Positions 52,785 through 59,420 of a stretch of 59,420 bases of DNA are shown one piece after another. The position numbers and the translations under genes are program-made. Under the pieces are notes generated by a model. That model saw only the letters and a list, made by a program, of their open reading frames with translations, made no database searches and was not told the origin of the DNA. The stretch comes from Legionella sp. GTDB taxonomy: Bacteria > Pseudomonadota > Gammaproteobacteria > Legionellales > Legionellaceae. Each line of letters begins with the position of its first letter. The stretch's first letter is position 1. The DNA is taken from positions 1 to 59,420 of the forward strand of contig PKDH01000069.1 in NCBI GenBank assembly GCA_002863045.1. The letters run 5' to 3'.

Positions 52785-55538
52785 ATGGCAGACGTTGTTT
52801 TATTTGAGGATAGTCTGCTTGTAGCAGGGGCGATGTGTTATGACTACTGTGGCCAAACGCTTGAGTCCAATATACGGTGTGCCTTCGATAAATTAAAACC
52901 GCATTATCTACCTGAAGACGCCTTTTTATCGCTTTATGCGGAACCCGCTGCACCAGGCGTGCAACGTATAGCCATCATTATTGAAGCGCAAGCTGAGTAT
53001 AAGCTTGATAAACATGCCATACGCCAGAATTTAGAAAAAGCCGTTATTCAAGAAGAAGATTTTAAGCTTGTACAGCCGCAAACCAAACTCAAAGCACCTG
53101 CACACACATTGAACATCATCTTGGGCGTGGTGGCGTTATTGGGTGTGGTGGCGTTATATTTTATTTTTCCACCATCATTAGGCTTAAGCTTAGGCTTGCT
53201 AGGGTTAAGTGTTGTGGCCTCAGCCATTAGTGCGCACCGCTATCTATGGTCAAGCTTTAAAAATTTAAAACGCTTTAAATTCGCCGATATGAATATGTCC
53301 ATCACCCTTGGGGTTGGGTTATCGATGGCGCATGCCATGTATCATGTGGCAGTGATGCCGGTGATGCTAAGCTTCTCCGCAGTTTTTATGAGTTTTGGCA
53401 TGCCACTGATGTTAATAACGGCTGTGAACATCATGAGTGCAATCAAACATAAAATAGCCTGTGAAGCCTCACGCCTTGAGCTACATAACTTACAAGCGTT
53501 ATTTCCAGAGCTTAAAGACGAATACGATTGTTTAGCAAGTGAAGATGCCATCGCACATATAGCAGCGGGTCATGATGCTCCTTTAGATCTTGATGCTTAT
53601 AATGTTCAACCTAAAAAGCGTTATTTATTGGCCAAAAAAGATGTGATTAAAGTACGTCAGCATACGTGTTTTCCAGCAGATTGCGTGCTTTTGCAAACAC
53701 CCACGGTGATTGATAGTGCCATTTTAACAGGTGAAACTGCGCAAATAAAAAACTTACACGAGCAAGTACCTGCCGGCGCCATTAATTTAGGTCAAGATGT
53801 GTGGGTAAAATTGCTCGAGCCACCGTATAAAAGCACATTAAATCGCCTGCTTTTTCGGGCGAATCGCGCTGTTACACCCAAAGCTGCACACGCGTTATCC
53901 TACCGCTTTTTAGGGCTTTATTTTGCCATCATTTGTACTGCGGCCGTGCTTGCCGCGGTGATTCCTTTGCTATTAGGTACTTTTAGTGTGTCCTTGCTGC
54001 TAACAAGTTTAATTAGCGTGTTATTTACGGTTTGTCCCTGCACCTTGGTGATGGCTCATCAGCTGCCGCAACTTTTTAGCCAATATCAACGACATCAACA
54101 AGGTGTGCTGCTGCGTGATAGCCAATTGATGACTGATACCGCTGAGTTTGACACATATGTTTTTGACAAAACAGGCACGCTGACCACCGGTCAAAGTACC
54201 ATTGCAACCTATACGGATGGCATGGATGATGCTTTATGGCAAAAAATTTATTTACTGGAAAAGCAATGTGGCCAACATCATCCGTTAGCACGCGCCATTA
54301 CCCAATTTTATGAGCAACAACATACAAGCAAACTAAGCTTAATTCAAACAGTTGAAAAGTTTCAGCATGACGCCTTACATCGCGGGCTTTATGCCCAGGT
54401 GCAGGGTGCGCCGCTTCATTTAGGTAATCAAGCGTATTTAAACGCGCAAGGCATTGAGGTGCCTGAAGCGATAACAGCCTCCATTGCGCCTTTTTTAGCT
54501 CAGGGTTGTACAGCAGTGTATGTGGCCGAACAACGGCAATTCAAAGGATATATTTTAATCAAACACCAACTGCGTGACCAGGTGGTAGAAGAAATTCGCC
54601 AGCTAAAAGCACAAAATAAACACCTTATTTTATTAACGGGTGATAATGAAGCTTCCACCCAAGGTTTTAATCAACAAATAAAACATCTATTTAAGCAAGA
54701 GGATATGCATCACAGCCAAACACCTGAAGATAAGGCAAGCTTTATCAAAGCTTTATTTAGGCAGCAGCCTCATCAAAAGGTGTGTTTTATTGGAGATGGT
54801 TTAAATGATGCCTCATGTGCCAAAGTGATTACAGAAAATCAGGGCTTAAGTTGTGCCATTAATACGCACGATAAAGCTGCCTTTTTTAGCGATGTGAGTT
54901 TGAATGGCTCAATTAATTATTTGTCTAAACACGCCCAACTCAATCGAGATGTACGCAAGTGGGTCAAACAAAATCAGTTGATTATTCTTTATATGGCGCT
55001 CAGTTATTTGGGTTGCATGGTAAGTTTTGCGTTTTTTGGTGTGGCGTTATCTCCTTGTATTCCTATTTGGTTGATGATGGCGACCACAGCCTTAACGCTG
55101 TTAAATAGCGTGCGTATCCAATCAGCGGTCGACTGGCAGTTAACTCCAACTAGAATGGCGGGCTTTTGGTCATCTAATGCGCTATTAGGGTTAGCATTAC
55201 TGGCGACCACCGTGTGTACAGCGCTACTCGCCTGGGTATGCATCAGTGGCATTATTCCTTTAACATTTTTAGGAGGCATATGCCTTGTTGCCAGTCTTTT
55301 GGTAGGCGCTGGAGTCGGTGTGCTAAAAGGTTATCAATTATTCAATCGTTTAACCCAAAAGCAAGTGATGTATCGCAAACCTCTACCAAAACACATGCAG
55401 CCCACGCTAGCACCGATATTAGAACCTGATGTTCCTAACGCCTGCCCGATATTAACCCAATCACCTGATAAGATAAAATCAACGCCTGACCACAACAGTG
55501 ATGCCGCGGGCGTTACGAATGGCATGCGGTTTGGTTAA
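52785..55538 (+). CDS. P1B-type heavy-metal ATPase with C-terminal extension
   Basis: A 917-residue P-type ATPase. The CPC metal motif is in TVCPCTLVMAHQLP; DKTGTLT, GDGLND, ILTGETAQIK (actuator) and the HP motif (QHHPLARA) identify a P1B copper-type pump. Differences from CopA: no GMxCxxC metal-binding domain at the N-terminus (only CYDYC near residue 18), and after the expected last helix (ALTLLNSVRI) about 165 more residues with two or three extra hydrophobic segments and a Pro-rich tail. Its final 60 nt overlap the folB 3' end. Copper as substrate is inferred from CPC. Confidence 0.85.
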   Translation: MADVVLFEDSLLVAGAMCYDYCGQTLESNIRCAFDKLKPHYLPEDAFLSLYAEPAAPGVQRIAIIIEAQAEYKLDKHAIRQNLEKAVIQEEDFKLVQPQTKLKAPAHTLNIILGVVALLGVVALYFIFPPSLGLSLGLLGLSVVASAISAHRYLWSSFKNLKRFKFADMNMSITLGVGLSMAHAMYHVAVMPVMLSFSAVFMSFGMPLMLITAVNIMSAIKHKIACEASRLELHNLQALFPELKDEYDCLASEDAIAHIAAGHDAPLDLDAYNVQPKKRYLLAKKDVIKVRQHTCFPADCVLLQTPTVIDSAILTGETAQIKNLHEQVPAGAINLGQDVWVKLLEPPYKSTLNRLLFRANRAVTPKAAHALSYRFLGLYFAIICTAAVLAAVIPLLLGTFSVSLLLTSLISVLFTVCPCTLVMAHQLPQLFSQYQRHQQGVLLRDSQLMTDTAEFDTYVFDKTGTLTTGQSTIATYTDGMDDALWQKIYLLEKQCGQHHPLARAITQFYEQQHTSKLSLIQTVEKFQHDALHRGLYAQVQGAPLHLGNQAYLNAQGIEVPEAITASIAPFLAQGCTAVYVAEQRQFKGYILIKHQLRDQVVEEIRQLKAQNKHLILLTGDNEASTQGFNQQIKHLFKQEDMHHSQTPEDKASFIKALFRQQPHQKVCFIGDGLNDASCAKVITENQGLSCAINTHDKAAFFSDVSLNGSINYLSKHAQLNRDVRKWVKQNQLIILYMALSYLGCMVSFAFFGVALSPCIPIWLMMATTALTLLNSVRIQSAVDWQLTPTRMAGFWSSNALLGLALLATTVCTALLAWVCISGIIPLTFLGGICLVASLLVGAGVGVLKGYQLFNRLTQKQVMYRKPLPKHMQPTLAPILEPDVPNACPILTQSPDKIKSTPDHNSDAAGVTNGMRFG

Positions 55539-55817
55539 ACGAATTTCGACATGAGTTAAGGCAAACGTCGTGCATACATACTCAAGCAGGGCATGGGCGA
55601 GTGATTCAATCAAATCAAATTGGTGATTTTCAACAAAATGGGTAACTTTCTCACATAAAAGCGCGTAGTCCAGGGTATTATCCAGGCAATCATTGCAGTT
55701 TGAAAAATCATAGGCCAGGTCAATATCAATAAGGACCGTTTGTAAAATACGTTTTTCCCAGGCATGTACGCCGATGTGCGTGGCAACTTTAAGTTGTTGA
55801 ATAAGAAGTTGGCTCAT
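55479..55817 (-). CDS. folB: Dihydroneopterin aldolase
   Basis: A 112-residue FolB, which splits dihydroneopterin in folate synthesis. MSQLLIQQLKVATHIGVHAW, then EKRILQTVLIDIDLAYDF and the C-terminal RLTKPHAIRNARGITVVVRR match the family. Catalytic Glu and Lys lie in GVHAWEKR and LTKPHA. ATG 55817 matches family starts; the frame opens 14 codons earlier. It overlaps the ATPase gene tail to tail by 60 nt, unusual for such a conserved gene. Confidence 0.9.
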   Translation of the reverse strand: MSQLLIQQLKVATHIGVHAWEKRILQTVLIDIDLAYDFSNCNDCLDNTLDYALLCEKVTHFVENHQFDLIESLAHALLEYVCTTFALTHVEIRLTKPHAIRNARGITVVVRR

Positions 55818-55934
55818 AGATTGCTTTGGTGGTAAAAACGCTGATTTTATCAAGTTCATTAGGTGTTGAATATCATTGTTTTAATGTAATTCTTGCGGTT
55901 ATCTCGCATACCTCATCGCCAAACCTTATTCTAC

Positions 55935-56262
55935 CTCATCCTAAAACCTCCCTACGCCATCCCCGAATCTGTTTCTACGCCATCCTCGCACCTGTTTCTA
56001 CGTCATCCCGAGCATAGCGAGGGATCTCCTATCAGATGGCACAATTTATAACCCTCATGAACCAAAATTATTTAATTTAAAATGTTATGCTTTTTTTTGT
56101 TAACGCGCTCAATAAGTTTGGACATACCGCCTGTTAGGGGTTTTAAGTTGATGTTTAGCTATTTGGTAGGAGATCCCTCGCTATGCTCGGGATGACGTGA
56201 AATTATACCGGGATGACGTGAAATTATGCTCGGGATGACCTAGCGAGGGGTTTTAGGATGAG
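55935..56262. repeat. Nested inverted-repeat element upstream of hemE
   Basis: Two perfect 32-nt arms, 56000-56031 and 56167-56198, face each other over a 135-nt AT-rich centre; the shared core includes CATCCCGAGCATAGCGAGGG. An outer arm pair (CTCATCCTAAAACCTC at 55935-55950; GGGGTTTTAGGATGAG at 56247-56262) matches 15 of 16. The left side holds about three 23-nt tandem units (CTACGCCATCCCCGAATCTG-TTT) and the right side two or three units of about 20 nt (GGGATGACGTGAAATTATGC). No coding frame is seen in this 535-nt gap. It looks like a MITE or a dispersed palindrome family. Confidence 0.8.
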
Positions 56263-56354
56263 TGAGCGAGGCGTTATGTTTGAAACGGACATCGCGCTAA
56301 ATGGTTTTTTAGTCATTGAAACCTTTCTTTTTAAGTTAAGAAAATCTACCATCT

Positions 56355-56378
56355 GCTTATTTTAAATAAGCTTTTTTT
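56355..56378 (+). terminator. Terminator-like hairpin just before hemE
   Basis: GCTTATT (56355-56361) pairs with AATAAGC (56365-56371) and is followed by seven T. It ends 17 nt before the hemE ATG, within its leader. Confidence 0.5.
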
Positions 56379-56394
56379 AAAGGTAGAAAATACT

Positions 56395-57453
56395 ATGAGT
56401 GTAGAGCAATCGATTTTTATGAAAGCCCTAAGGCAGGAACCCATTCCTCGTACCCCTATTTGGTTAATGCGCCAAGCTGGGCGCTATCTACCGGAATATC
56501 GCGCCACCCGCGCGCAAGCTGGTAGCTTTTTATCGCTTTGTCAAAATAAAGAACTAGCCTGTGAGGTAACTTTACAACCACTAAGGCGCTTTGCCCTAGA
56601 TGCGGCCATTGTGTTTTCAGATATTTTGACCATACCGCATGCCATGGGGCTAGGGCTTTATTTTGCTGAAGGAGAAGGGCCTAAATTTAAGCGCCCCTTA
56701 CATACATTAAAAGCCATCGAATCATTAACGCTACCGCCAGAAGGCTCACTTAACTATGTCATGGAGGCAGTTAATTTAATCAAACATAATCTACCAACTG
56801 GCATGCCACTTATTGGGTTTTCAGGCAGCCCCTGGACATTGGCCTGTTATATGGTTGAAGGCCAAAGCAGCAAACGTTTTGACCGTTTGCAACATCTGAT
56901 AGCCCATGCGCCCAAAGCCGCACAGCATTTATTACAAACCCTGGCAAGCGCGGTGGTTTGTTATCTGCAGCAACAGATTGAGGCAGGCGCGGATGTGGTC
57001 ATGATATTTGATACCTGGGGCGGGTTATTAGCGACACTTGATTATCAAATGTTTTCACTGCATTACATGCAACACATTATCCAAGAGCTTAAAAAATCCC
57101 ATCCACAAATCCCAGTTATTTTATTTACCAAAGGCGCTGGCACATGGCTATCTTTGATGGCGCATACCGGATGTCAAGCCCTAGGCTTGGATTGGACGTG
57201 TGATATAAACCAAGCACGCAAAGAGGTAGGCCAACAAGTAGCATTGCAAGGCAATTTTAAACCTGAGTTACTATTAGCCGATGATGAAACCATTCGCCAA
57301 CAGGTAAAAACCATTTTGGCGGATTATGGGCAAGGTTCAGGCCATATATTTAATTTAGGCCATGGTATTTTGCCCACGGTTTTACCTGAAAAAGTACAGG
57401 TATTGGTGGATGCGGTGCATGAGTTTAGCCCAGCTTTCCATCAAGCTATCTAA
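56395..57453 (+). CDS. hemE: Uroporphyrinogen decarboxylase
   Basis: Haem-pathway enzyme that converts uroporphyrinogen III to coproporphyrinogen III. At 352 residues it equals E. coli HemE (354). Motifs are PIWLMRQAGRYLPEYRATRA at the substrate arginines, AAIVFSDILTIPHAMGL with the catalytic Asp, GFSGSPWTLACYMVEG and FNLGHGILP. AAAGG is the ribosome site. Its last 8 nt overlap the convergent deacetylase gene. Confidence 0.97.
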   Translation: MSVEQSIFMKALRQEPIPRTPIWLMRQAGRYLPEYRATRAQAGSFLSLCQNKELACEVTLQPLRRFALDAAIVFSDILTIPHAMGLGLYFAEGEGPKFKRPLHTLKAIESLTLPPEGSLNYVMEAVNLIKHNLPTGMPLIGFSGSPWTLACYMVEGQSSKRFDRLQHLIAHAPKAAQHLLQTLASAVVCYLQQQIEAGADVVMIFDTWGGLLATLDYQMFSLHYMQHIIQELKKSHPQIPVILFTKGAGTWLSLMAHTGCQALGLDWTCDINQARKEVGQQVALQGNFKPELLLADDETIRQQVKTILADYGQGSGHIFNLGHGILPTVLPEKVQVLVDAVHEFSPAFHQAI

Positions 57454-58180
57454 AGCGCACGGTATTACTCGCCAGCCGCAAGCCTAGTTTTAATTTATGT
57501 GGCAAAGAAAAAAGTGGTTTGGATTTTGGCCAAAAATCATCGGCATCGATGCGATAAATTAATTGATTTAAATTACTCCAATCGTAGTTATAAGCTGAGC
57601 CAATGCGCATGACATATTTATATTGTTGTGCCACCCGCATATGAATTTCTTGAGAAATTTGGCCATACGGATAGACAAATGTATCAATGGTGCGATGGGT
57701 TTTTTCTTTAAGTAATCGTTTGGAGTGAATAATTTCACGTGTTAGCTCTTCTGAATGATTTAAATTTTCATGCATAAAACCATGGGCGGCAGGTACCACA
57801 CAATTACTAATCACCATCTCGCGTATTTCCTGCCAGGTACAAAGTGTTGCATGGGTTTTAAACGCTTTTAGGGCATATTGATAAGGCACTTGTAAGCGAC
57901 TTTGCGCGCTTAGTTTGGTGCGGTCAAGAATAAGGCCGGCGGGAATGGCTAACACCGCTTTGATGTTTAATTCTTTTAGCAGCGGAAACACATAGTGATA
58001 AAAATCAAAATATGCGTCATCAAAAGTTAAACATACCTGTAATGTGCGTGGTTGTAATGGCTCACCTGGTACAACAATGGGATAGTTTGACGCTAGATAT
58101 TCTAAGTGGCGGGCAAATACATTGATATCGGCTGAAAAACGTGTGTAACTTACCCGATGATACATTAATACAGCTAACAT
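57446..58180 (-). CDS. Polysaccharide deacetylase (NodB-type) family protein
   Basis: A 244-residue carbohydrate-esterase-4 protein. The first motif CLTFDDAYFDFYHYVFPLL has the catalytic Asp and metal Asp. AAHGFMHENLNHS gives the metal His pair, and TFVYPYGQISQEI the third motif. MLAVLMYHRVSYTRF is a typical start. There is no signal peptide, so it could act in the cytoplasm or on undecaprenyl-linked sugars. Beside an O-antigen-ligase-like gene, with a 7-nt overlap, it suggests work on cell-surface glycan. Confidence 0.88.
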   Translation of the reverse strand: MLAVLMYHRVSYTRFSADINVFARHLEYLASNYPIVVPGEPLQPRTLQVCLTFDDAYFDFYHYVFPLLKELNIKAVLAIPAGLILDRTKLSAQSRLQVPYQYALKAFKTHATLCTWQEIREMVISNCVVPAAHGFMHENLNHSEELTREIIHSKRLLKEKTHRTIDTFVYPYGQISQEIHMRVAQQYKYVMRIGSAYNYDWSNLNQLIYRIDADDFWPKSKPLFSLPHKLKLGLRLASNTVRFR

Positions 58181-59403
58181 AAAACATTCCTACGCGCATA
58201 AGTAAAAGAGGATAGCGCTTTAGGTTTGGCAGCAGCATACACTTCACCCAAACTTAGCGCGGCAAAAAAGACAAAAAAATAACCGGTACTGGCATAAAGT
58301 AAAAACGAATCAAATAAATTAGCAACCACAAATGAACTGATCAAACCAAGCATTAATAAATAGTATTCATGATAAGCACGCACTACCCACAAGGTGGTGG
58401 CTAAAAAATAATACAGCAGGCAGAGCAATCCCAGTACGCCACATTCAACCAACATTAAAGCATATTGATTATGAGGGTCGAAAAGATGCTTGCCCCAACT
58501 TGGTATCGGTTGGTCTTGAGTAAAGTAATAAGCAAAACTACCTGTACCAGAACCCCACCATGGATGCATTTTAAATAAAGTGGTGGCATATTGTAAAAAC
58601 TGTAATCTAAAACCAATTGAGCCGTCAGGATGACCATGACAAAATTGGGTGATTTCTTTAAAACCCAGCATGACCCGTTCGTGAAATAGTGGGCTTAGGT
58701 AAATGCTTGTACCCACAATAATTAATAAAAGCCAGCAATAATAAGGTATTTTGCGCCACACGCGACCTTGTAAAATAAGTACAGATACACATGCAAGCCA
58801 GACCACATAACCCGTGCGACCAGGGTTTAATAACAAAGTATGCAAGCTAAATAATACCGCAAGGCTTAGTAAACCTAAGCGCTTATAACCTTTAAATTGT
58901 TGACTCATAAGGTAGGCGAGAAAAGCGCCAAACGCCATAAAATAGCCAGTGGTGAGATGATTATGAAACACCGTTCCAGCATCGGTTGCGCGCGAAATGA
59001 TATGAAATAACGGCAGTAAAGACGCACAACCTGTGATAAACATGCCCGTTAAAAAAGCGTATATGGCCATATCGCGCATTTTTTTATCTCTAAAAGCCAC
59101 GACAAATAGCGGTAGGTATAAAAGTTTAGAGTATTTATTTAATAGGATGAGCTTAAGCTTAAGCTCAGCTGGACTATAAAAGCAGGCCAATAAAATTATG
59201 CCAAATAATACAAAGGTGGCGCGACACCAGGGCATTTTTAGGCTTTGGTGTAAGGCCTGGCGTACATCAGGTTGCAAGAGCAATAAAATGGTAGTGCTAA
59301 TAAGCGCGATGGTTTTGAGCGAATTACTCAAAGTAAGCGTTAAAAACACCATGTACATTGCCCAAATACTAGCGCTTTTAAGAAAATTGTTATCAGGATT
59401 CAT
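58174..59403 (-). CDS. O-antigen ligase-like membrane protein
   Basis: A 409-residue protein with about ten to twelve hydrophobic segments and the Wzy/WaaL (PF04932) pattern. A large periplasmic loop holds HPWWGSGTGSFAYYF and DPHNQYALMLVECGVLGLLC, which include the conserved His region of ligases. It would join undecaprenyl-linked O-antigen to lipid A core or polymerise it. Which of the two cannot be told from sequence. It precedes the deacetylase gene with overlap, forming an envelope-glycan operon. Confidence 0.85.
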   Translation of the reverse strand: MNPDNNFLKSASIWAMYMVFLTLTLSNSLKTIALISTTILLLLQPDVRQALHQSLKMPWCRATFVLFGIILLACFYSPAELKLKLILLNKYSKLLYLPLFVVAFRDKKMRDMAIYAFLTGMFITGCASLLPLFHIISRATDAGTVFHNHLTTGYFMAFGAFLAYLMSQQFKGYKRLGLLSLAVLFSLHTLLLNPGRTGYVVWLACVSVLILQGRVWRKIPYYCWLLLIIVGTSIYLSPLFHERVMLGFKEITQFCHGHPDGSIGFRLQFLQYATTLFKMHPWWGSGTGSFAYYFTQDQPIPSWGKHLFDPHNQYALMLVECGVLGLLCLLYYFLATTLWVVRAYHEYYLLMLGLISSFVVANLFDSFLLYASTGYFFVFFAALSLGEVYAAAKPKALSSFTYARRNVLC

Positions 59404-59420
59404 TACAGTGATGGTTAAAA

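Overview
This window is a stretch of chromosome from an AT-rich gammaproteobacterium. Most of it is housekeeping genes in orders and pairings known from that class: pcm next to tolC, kbl-tdh-ettA, rpoN-hpf-ptsO, rpsF-rpsR-(DUF2232)-rplI, nusB-thiL-pgpA, groES-groL with a sigma-32 type promoter, umuDC, argS followed by a SPOR-domain gene, and hemE. Several genes look eukaryote-directed: an OTU-like cysteine protease, a protein with a PI3/4-kinase or HipA-like active site, a helical-repeat protein, and a tandem pair of paralogues I cannot name. With a Kdo hydroxylase homologue, these suggest a host-associated member of the Legionellales (Legionella/Coxiella/Berkiella/Aquicella-like). That placement is inference; no Dot/Icm secretion genes lie in the window.

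Layout. 1-1.5 kb: 5' part of tolC and a pcm-like gene, leftward. 1.6-6.2 kb: kbl, tdh, ettA and a lipoprotein L,D-transpeptidase, rightward. 6.2-10.4 kb is accessory: OTU-like protein, small Pmp3-type membrane protein, tRNA-Pro(GGG), kinase-like protein, DUF3579 protein, orphan Phd-type antitoxin. 10.4-13.3 kb: pssA, then ptsO, hpf and rpoN on the opposite strand. 13.4-20.6 kb: an RND efflux operon (adaptor, pump) followed by valS. 20.7-22.6 kb: S6/S18/L9 operon. 22.9-27.6 kb: glyA, nusB, thiL, pgpA, an AI-2E family permease and a small unknown. 27.5-34.8 kb: binding protein, rimO, helical-repeat protein, class II amidotransferase, double cyclic-nucleotide-binding protein and dsbD. 34.8-37 kb: groESL. 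37-41.7 kb: Kdo hydroxylase, Dps, NagZ, UmuD/UmuC and a 52-residue protein.

41.7-45.5 kb is the least ordinary part: a decayed IS5-family element (intact 15-bp ends, TA duplication, gutted transposase) filled with two copies of a GC-rich palindromic repeat, then a two-helix membrane protein, a DUF6482-like protein and the paralogue pair. 45.5-55.9 kb: CDF metal exporter, recG, a second AI-2E permease, argS, SPOR protein, a divergent P1B-type ATPase with a long C-terminal extension, and folB. 55.9-56.3 kb is a nested inverted-repeat element. The window ends with hemE, a polysaccharide deacetylase and an O-antigen-ligase-like protein.

Functionally, the conserved genes cover threonine/glycine/one-carbon metabolism (kbl, tdh, glyA), translation (ettA, ribosomal proteins, valS, argS, rimO), envelope work (tolC, RND pump, L,D-transpeptidase, NagZ, Kdo hydroxylase, WaaL-like), metals (CDF, P1B ATPase) and stress (groESL, Dps, umuDC, rpoN/hpf). 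The most promising material for a new system is the accessory proteins at 6.2-9.6 kb, 29.9-30.9 kb and 42.4-45.5 kb. Their host-directed role is inferred from fold-level motifs only.
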